From Rhodococcus koreensis (GTDB taxonomy: Bacteria > Actinomycetota > Actinomycetes > Mycobacteriales > Mycobacteriaceae): 64,000 nucleotides of DNA. The position numbers and the translations under genes are program-made. The stretch is from assembly GCF_900105905.1 (NCBI RefSeq), contig NZ_FNSV01000005.1, forward strand, positions 8,575,501 through 8,639,500, given 5' to 3'. Numbering within the stretch: position 1 is the first letter of the stretch; the number at the start of each line of letters is the position of its first letter. The notes beneath the pieces are model-generated. The model was given only the letters and a program-made list of their open reading frames with translations. It ran no database searches and was not told the DNA's origin. Positions 59,409 through 64,000 of this stretch are shown in pieces.

Positions 59409-60314
59409 GTGTATGACATTCGACGGTTGATTCTGCTCCGCGACCTCGCCGAGCACACGACGATGACGGCTGTGTCCGAACTGCACGGGATCACCACGTC
59501 CGCGGTGTCCCAGCAGTTGAGGATCCTCGAGGACGAGGTCGGCGCGGTCCTGACCCGCAGAGAGGGGCGCGTGCTGCGTCTCACCCACGCGGGCCGGGTG
59601 CTGGTCGATCACACATCGAGAGTCGTTGCCGCACTGGAAGAAGCGGAGAGCGCCGTCGCGGCGACGGGAGAATCCGTCACCGGCGTCCTCACTCTGGCGA
59701 CGTTCCAGACCGCCCTGACCCGGCTCGCGCTGCCGGTGGCCACGCGACTGGGTCGAGAGCACCGCGGATTGCGGGTGCGACTCATCGACGCGATGCCGGT
59801 CAATTCGGTGCCTGCCGTCCGGCAGCAGGAAGTCGATCTGGCGATCACCTACACCTACTCGTTCCGTGCACGCGACCTTCCCGCCGGTCTCGCCTCGGAG
59901 TTCCTGTTCGACGACCCACTGGTGCTCCTGGCTCCGACTCCGTTGCGGGAGCGCGCGAGGCAGCACGGGCTCGGCGCGGTCGCCGACGTGGATTGGATCG
60001 CCGCCTCCGACGGGGCCCCCTCCATCGTGTCGGTGATGTTCGCGTGCCGTCAGGCCGGATTCACGCCCCGGATCGAGCATCGGTGCGGCAGCTTCACGGG
60101 GATGGCGGAAATGGTCGAAGCCGGTTTCGGGGTGGCCGTGGTCCCCGAGATGGCGGTCTCCGAGGCCCACCGGCACCTCGTCGCGTGCCCCGTCGCCAAC
60201 GGCGCGCGGCAGATCGGCGTCACGTACCGTCAGGCGTCGATCGAGCGCCCCGCGGTGGCCGCGGCCATCAGGGCATTGCGGATGGTCGCGGGGCCACTGC
60301 AGCTCGCGTCGTGA
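59409..60314 (+). CDS. LysR-family transcriptional regulator
   Basis: This 301-residue regulator has an N-terminal LysR HTH (RRLILLRDLAEHTTMTAVSE, then ITTSAVSQQLRILEDEVGAV) and a C-terminal effector domain with VPAVRQQEVDLAITYTYSF and GFGVAVVPEMAVSEAH. GTG 59409 follows GAGG by about 7 nt; the open frame extends upstream without similarity. It lies between the SfnB-like gene and the second half of the cluster and is probably the specific regulator of the cluster. The effector may be a sulfur metabolite; a CysB/Cbl-like role is an inference. Confidence 0.91.
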   Translation: MYDIRRLILLRDLAEHTTMTAVSELHGITTSAVSQQLRILEDEVGAVLTRREGRVLRLTHAGRVLVDHTSRVVAALEEAESAVAATGESVTGVLTLATFQTALTRLALPVATRLGREHRGLRVRLIDAMPVNSVPAVRQQEVDLAITYTYSFRARDLPAGLASEFLFDDPLVLLAPTPLRERARQHGLGAVADVDWIAASDGAPSIVSVMFACRQAGFTPRIEHRCGSFTGMAEMVEAGFGVAVVPEMAVSEAHRHLVACPVANGARQIGVTYRQASIERPAVAAAIRALRMVAGPLQLAS

Positions 60315-60339
60315 ACCGTCTGCGGTCGTCCGACCCGGT

Positions 60340-60369
60340 TTGAGGATTTCTTAACGAATTTCGTAGCGT
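60340..60369 (+). promoter_or_regulatory. Promoter of the monooxygenase genes, shared sequence with 51877
   Basis: TTGAGG (60340-60345), an 18-nt spacer and TAGCGT (60364-60369) match the promoter at 51877 in order, spacing and 20 of the first 27 bases. The expected transcript start is around 60377, only about 40 nt before the coding start, so this transcript lacks a leader like that at 51992. Confidence 0.55.
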
Positions 60370-60418
60370 CACTGGCTTGTTCGCCTCACCTTCCCGCTCG
60401 ATACTGAAGCACGTGACC

Positions 60419-61762
60419 ATGAGTTCGCAACTGCACCTGAATATTTCACTTCTCACACCCGGGCACTTCCGCGGCTCCTGGCGGGTGGAGGGCAACAACC
60501 CCGGCGATTTCGTGGATCCGGCGCACTTCCGTCGTCTCATCCGGATCGCCGAGCGCGGACACCTCGACGCCGTTTTCGTCGGTGACAGTCCCGCGCTGTC
60601 CTCGGACATTCACCACGCTCCCGGCCTCGGTCTCGATCCTGTGGTCATGCTGGCCGATGCGGCCGCCGGAACGGAACACATCGGGGTGATCGCGACGGGA
60701 TCGTCCACCTACAACGATCCCTACAACCTGGCCCGGCGATACCTGTCGCTCGACCATCTCACGGGCGGTCGGGCCGGGTGGAACGTGGTCACCACCCAGC
60801 ATCCAGCGGCGTCCGCCAATTTCGGGTTCTCGGAGCCTCCCGACAAGGACGAAAGATATCGCAGAGCAGACGAATTCGTCGATGTCGTGGCCAAGCTCTG
60901 GGACGGGTGGGAAGCCGGCGCGATCATCGGGGACACCGAGAGCGGGCGGTTCGCCGACCCGGACCGGATCACTCCTCCCGGCCATCGTGGTCCGATCCTG
61001 TCGGTCGCGGGCCCGTTGCCGCTGCCGCGCTCACCACAGGGCAGGCCGCTGATCGTGCAGGCAGGCGCGTCGGAAGGCGGCCTCGCCCTGGCGGGAAAGT
61101 ACGCGGATCTCGTGTTCTCGGCAGCACAGACCGTCGACGTCGCGAGGAACCTCAGGACCGACATCCGCGGCAGGGCGGCGGCGAACGGGCGCGACCCCGA
61201 CCGGGTCAAAGTCTCGACCGGTCTCATCACCGTCGTCGGCGGCACCGAGGCCGAGGCCCGGCGGCGCGAGGAGGAACTGCGCGAGACGATTCCGCTCGAG
61301 CCGGCATTGCGGCAGCTCGCGGGACAACTCGGTCTCGATCCTGAGCGGCTCCGGCTCGACACGGTGATCAGTGCCGACGATCTTCCGGGCACGGAGTCGT
61401 CGCTGCCCCGTTCGGCCGGATTCGCCGCGAGCACACGTGCACTGCTCGCCGGCGAACCCCTCACCGCACGGCAGTTGATCCACAAGTTCGCAGGAGGGGC
61501 GGGTCACCAGCTGGCCGTCGGGACCGGCGAACAGATCGCGGACCGGATCGAAGCATGGTTCCGCAGCGGTGCCACCGACGGCTTCACGATCATGCCGGGG
61601 GACGTGGGTACCGGCCTCGAGGCCTTCGTCGAACAGGTGGTGCCGCATCTGGTGAGCCGCGGACTCTTCCGCCCCGAATACACCCACCGCACTCTGCGGG
61701 GCAATCTCGGCCTCGAGGTGACCGAGACTGCCGGCCGCACCAGGAAGGAAAGCTTCACATGA
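60419..61762 (+). CDS. LLM-class FMN-dependent monooxygenase, NtaA/SnaA/DmoA family
   Basis: This 447-residue TIM-barrel enzyme belongs to the bacterial-luciferase-like NtaA/DszA/DmoA family. It shows PGHFRGSWRVEGNNPGDF, GHLDAVFVGDSPALSSD, LDHLTGGRAGWNVVTT, a GASEGGLALAGKYADLVF flavin-phosphate loop and a C-terminal VVPHLVSRGLFRPEYTHRTL. Relatives cleave C-S bonds (DszA, DmoA) or C-N bonds (NtaA) with FMNH2 and O2. ATG 60419 is chosen; GTG 60413 is possible. Its stop overlaps the next start as ATGA. With SfnB-like enzymes on both sides, an organosulfur substrate is likely. Confidence 0.9.
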   Translation: MSSQLHLNISLLTPGHFRGSWRVEGNNPGDFVDPAHFRRLIRIAERGHLDAVFVGDSPALSSDIHHAPGLGLDPVVMLADAAAGTEHIGVIATGSSTYNDPYNLARRYLSLDHLTGGRAGWNVVTTQHPAASANFGFSEPPDKDERYRRADEFVDVVAKLWDGWEAGAIIGDTESGRFADPDRITPPGHRGPILSVAGPLPLPRSPQGRPLIVQAGASEGGLALAGKYADLVFSAAQTVDVARNLRTDIRGRAAANGRDPDRVKVSTGLITVVGGTEAEARRREEELRETIPLEPALRQLAGQLGLDPERLRLDTVISADDLPGTESSLPRSAGFAASTRALLAGEPLTARQLIHKFAGGAGHQLAVGTGEQIADRIEAWFRSGATDGFTIMPGDVGTGLEAFVEQVVPHLVSRGLFRPEYTHRTLRGNLGLEVTETAGRTRKESFT

Positions 61763-62949
61763 CTGTCGGAGTGACCGAACCCCGCACCACCGTGCGAGGA
61801 CTCGACGAAAACCGATTCCGCGAGGTTCTCGAGTTCATCGCCTCCCGCGCCGAATACCACGACCTCACCGGGGAGTTCCCGTTCGACGCGTTCGATGCGC
61901 TGCGCCGGATCGGGGCGCAGTCACTGACGGTGCCCGAGCAGTTCGGTGGGGGCGGCGCCGGAATTGCCGAGGCCGTCGAGGTGATCGAGCGCGTCGGGGC
62001 GGCGGACCCGTCGGTGGGACTGATCCTGCAGTGGAATTACACCAACCACTTGACGCTCCAACGACCCGACAACCCGTGGCCCGACGACCTGAAGGCCGCC
62101 GTGTTCCGCACAGCGGTCACCGAGGGCGCCCTCATCAACGGTCTCGCGGTGGAACGCGAACTCGGCAGTCTGTCCCGCGGAGGCGTCCCCGCCACCACGG
62201 CCACCCGCCTGCCCGACGGCAGCTGGCGGATCGACGGCGAGAAGGCCTACGGAACGGGTATCTCGGGGCTGCACTGGTTCACCGTCACAGCCACCACCGC
62301 GGATCCCCAGCCGAAGGTGGCCACGTTCCTGTTCGACCGCCAGGCCACGGGCTGGCGGGTAAAGCAGACGTGGGACCACCTCGGGCTGCGCGCGTCGGAC
62401 ACGCAGACCGTGATCTTCGACAATGCCCGGATTCCGCACTCCCGGTTGGTGGATCTGCGCGACCCGAACGACGGCACCGGCAAGGTCCGCAGTGCAGGCA
62501 GGCAGGCGCTGCCCCTGCTCCTGGCCGCCAACTACAACGGGGTGTCGATCGCGACGAGGGACTGGCTGGTCCGGTACCTCCACACCCGAGTGCCCACCGC
62601 GCTGGGCGCGCCGCTGGCCACGGTGCCGCGCTTCCACGACCGCGTGGGGGAGATCGAAGCGCAACTGCAGACCAGCCGTGCACTGCTGCGGCACGCGGCG
62701 GCGGTAGTGGAGACCAACAGCGCCCTGCCCGCGTTGGCGAAGCACGTGGCGACGACGACGGCGATCCGGATCACCGAGTCAGCGCTCGACCTCACCGGGA
62801 ACCCGGGACTGTCTCGCAGCAACCCACTCGAACGGCACCACCGCAACGCCATGGTGGGCCGGATTCATTTCCCGCAGAGCGACTTCGTCGTCGCCAACCT
62901 CGGCAAGTCCGCCATCGCAGCGGGCGCGCCGGCCGAGGAGGAGCAGTGA
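61759..62949 (+). CDS. Acyl-CoA-dehydrogenase-fold flavoprotein (sulfur-cluster oxidoreductase)
   Basis: This 396-residue protein shows the fold by IGAQSLTVPEQFGGGGAGIA, AVERELGSLSRGGVPATTAT, WRIDGEKAYGTGISGLHWF and a C-terminal half with LERHHRNAMVGRIHFPQSDF. The RHHRNAM segment corresponds to the DRHWRNART signature of the gene at 57995, though less exactly. It may be a dehydrogenase or a flavin monooxygenase. ATG 61759 follows GGAAGGAA and overlaps the monooxygenase stop; its own stop overlaps the next start as GTGA. The strict coupling with two LLM monooxygenases argues for a shared multistep oxidation. Confidence 0.86.
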   Translation: MTVGVTEPRTTVRGLDENRFREVLEFIASRAEYHDLTGEFPFDAFDALRRIGAQSLTVPEQFGGGGAGIAEAVEVIERVGAADPSVGLILQWNYTNHLTLQRPDNPWPDDLKAAVFRTAVTEGALINGLAVERELGSLSRGGVPATTATRLPDGSWRIDGEKAYGTGISGLHWFTVTATTADPQPKVATFLFDRQATGWRVKQTWDHLGLRASDTQTVIFDNARIPHSRLVDLRDPNDGTGKVRSAGRQALPLLLAANYNGVSIATRDWLVRYLHTRVPTALGAPLATVPRFHDRVGEIEAQLQTSRALLRHAAAVVETNSALPALAKHVATTTAIRITESALDLTGNPGLSRSNPLERHHRNAMVGRIHFPQSDFVVANLGKSAIAAGAPAEEEQ

Positions 62950-64000
62950 GCAGGCAGGTTCACCTCAACGTCAACATTCTCAACGCAGGCGTCTTCGGCG
63001 GGTCCTGGAGGTTTCCCGGAACCGATCCGCTCGCCTCCTTCGGGCTCGACCACTACATCGACATCGCCCGGAAAGCGGAGGCAGCCAGGCTCGACGCGAT
63101 CTTCCTCGCCGACGGTCCGGCGATCCGGGAAGACCTGCGCTACCGGCCGTTCAACAGCCTCGAACCGTCCGTCGTGCTGGCCGCGGTCGCCGCTGCGACG
63201 GAGACGATCGGTCTGATCGGCACACTGTCCTCGACCTACAACGACCCGTACGACGTCGCACGGCGTTTCGCCACACTCGACCAGCTCAGCGGTGGCCGGT
63301 CGGGCTGGAACGTGGTGACCACGGCGGGCAGGGAATCGGCGCGCAACTTCGGCTTCGACGACGAACCCGACCACGCTGGCCGCTATACCCGGGCCGCCGA
63401 GTTCGTCGAGGTGGTGCGGAAACTATGGAACAGCTGGGAGCCCGACGCCCTGGTGGGCGACAAACCGGCATGGCGATTCGCCGACCCCGACAAGATCCAC
63501 CGCACCGACCACCACGGCCCCCACTTCGACGTCGCCGGACCGTTGAACGTTCCGCGCTCACCACAAGGGGAGCCGGTGGTGGTGCAGGCCGGTGCATCGA
63601 CGAACGGGCGGGCACTCGCCGCCCGAGTCGGTGAGGTGATCTTCACGGCCGCGCAGACGGAACAGGAAGCTGCCGAGTACTACCGAGACGTCAAGGCCCG
63701 CGCCGTCGGTTACGGGCGCAGGGCCGAAGACGTCGTGGTCCTGCCGGGCCTGTCGACCGTGATCGGCAGCACCGAGGCGGAAGCGCTGCGCCGCCGCGAC
63801 CTACTCGCCGAACTCGTGCCGCCCGAGTACGCGCTCACCCGACTGTCGGGTCAGCTCGGCGTCTCCGAGGACGCGCTCGTCCTCGACGGGCCTCTGCCCT
63901 GGCACCTGCTGACGGACGCGGACGAGGCAGGCGGCTCGCAGACGTTCTACAAGATCGCCGTCGGACTGGCGCAGCGCGAGAATCTGACAGTTCGCCAACT
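62946..64000 (+). CDS. LLM-class FMN-dependent monooxygenase, NtaA/DmoA family (3'-truncated by window)
   Basis: This frame is open from GTG 62946 to the window end (351 codons) and is parallel to the enzyme at 60419: GVFGGSWRFPGTDPLASFG, LDAIFLADGPAIREDLRY, LDQLSGGRSGWNVVTT and GEPVVVQAGASTNGRALAAR. About 90-100 C-terminal residues are missing, judging from that paralogue. The GTG overlaps the preceding stop. Two such enzymes in one operon may act on successive intermediates or on different substrates; both need reduced FMN from a reductase not seen here. Confidence 0.9.
   Translation, partial: MSRQVHLNVNILNAGVFGGSWRFPGTDPLASFGLDHYIDIARKAEAARLDAIFLADGPAIREDLRYRPFNSLEPSVVLAAVAAATETIGLIGTLSSTYNDPYDVARRFATLDQLSGGRSGWNVVTTAGRESARNFGFDDEPDHAGRYTRAAEFVEVVRKLWNSWEPDALVGDKPAWRFADPDKIHRTDHHGPHFDVAGPLNVPRSPQGEPVVVQAGASTNGRALAARVGEVIFTAAQTEQEAAEYYRDVKARAVGYGRRAEDVVVLPGLSTVIGSTEAEALRRRDLLAELVPPEYALTRLSGQLGVSEDALVLDGPLPWHLLTDADEAGGSQTFYKIAVGLAQRENLTVRQ

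Noticed and set aside
1-64000. CRISPR arrays, insertion sequences, prophage, tRNA or rRNA genes
   Set aside because: No regularly spaced repeats, no transposase or integrase motif, no tRNA-like T-loop and stem context, and no rRNA sequence were found on reading both strands.

Overview
The window is GC-rich DNA (roughly two thirds G+C by eye) that is almost fully coding. It has frequent GTG and TTG starts and many 4-nt ATGA/GTGA gene overlaps. It holds stacked catabolic operons, LuxR/AfsR-type regulators with a serine/threonine kinase fusion, and an ANTAR protein. This fits a soil actinomycete of the Rhodococcus/Nocardia/Mycobacterium group, most likely Rhodococcus. That assignment is inference from composition and gene content. 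No rRNA, tRNA, transposase, phage gene or CRISPR array was seen.

Region 1 (1-11.2 kb). The end of a branched-chain-amino-acid-type (Liv) ABC importer runs rightward; its livH carries an apparent 1-nt deletion. A perfect hairpin separates it from a leftward operon: family III CoA-transferase, HMG-CoA-lyase-type enzyme, NTF2-like protein, acyl-CoA dehydrogenase and an aminoglycoside-phosphotransferase-like kinase. The last two correspond to the two halves of ACAD10/11. A TetR regulator with a clear palindromic operator faces a VOC protein and an AhpD-like protein. A VOC protein and an SDR lacking the usual catalytic residues follow.

Region 2 (12-41.7 kb) is a catabolic island. A complete Liv-type importer and a VOC protein run leftward. 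Next, also leftward, are a protein of unknown function, a small helical protein, a second APH-like kinase, a family I CoA-transferase and a cyclase. Rightward are an amidohydrolase, a TIM-barrel isomerase, a full E1alpha-E1beta-E2-E3 2-oxoacid dehydrogenase, an acyl-CoA ligase, a 4-hydroxyacetophenone-monooxygenase-like Baeyer-Villiger enzyme, an SDR, an AMACR-type racemase, an IclR regulator and an HSL-type esterase. Leftward again are a TPP enzyme, a VOC protein and an FMO-like monooxygenase. Together they suggest uptake, Baeyer-Villiger oxidation and ester cleavage of a ketone, followed by CoA-dependent and 2-oxoacid breakdown. The substrate is not known. AT-rich palindromes in front of several of these transcripts are candidate IclR operators.

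Region 3 (41.8-51.7 kb) holds two paralogous AfsR/MalT-like regulators, one fused to a Ser/Thr kinase. Between them lie an alcohol-dehydrogenase-superfamily reductase, an epoxide hydrolase, a VOC protein paralogous to the one in region 1, and a small exported protein. The small protein's 5' leader is about 90% identical to an intergenic segment in region 2. A single-domain ANTAR protein closes the region.

Region 4 (51.8-64 kb) is a probable sulfur-acquisition cluster running rightward: an Opp/Dpp-type importer, a rhodanese, an SfnB/DszC-like flavoprotein, a LysR regulator, two NtaA/DmoA-type FMN monooxygenases and a second acyl-CoA-dehydrogenase-like flavoprotein. The long leader before the importer carries a 17-codon upstream ORF ending His-Cys-Cys-Arg, a candidate cysteine-responsive attenuator. 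A closely similar promoter precedes both halves of the cluster.
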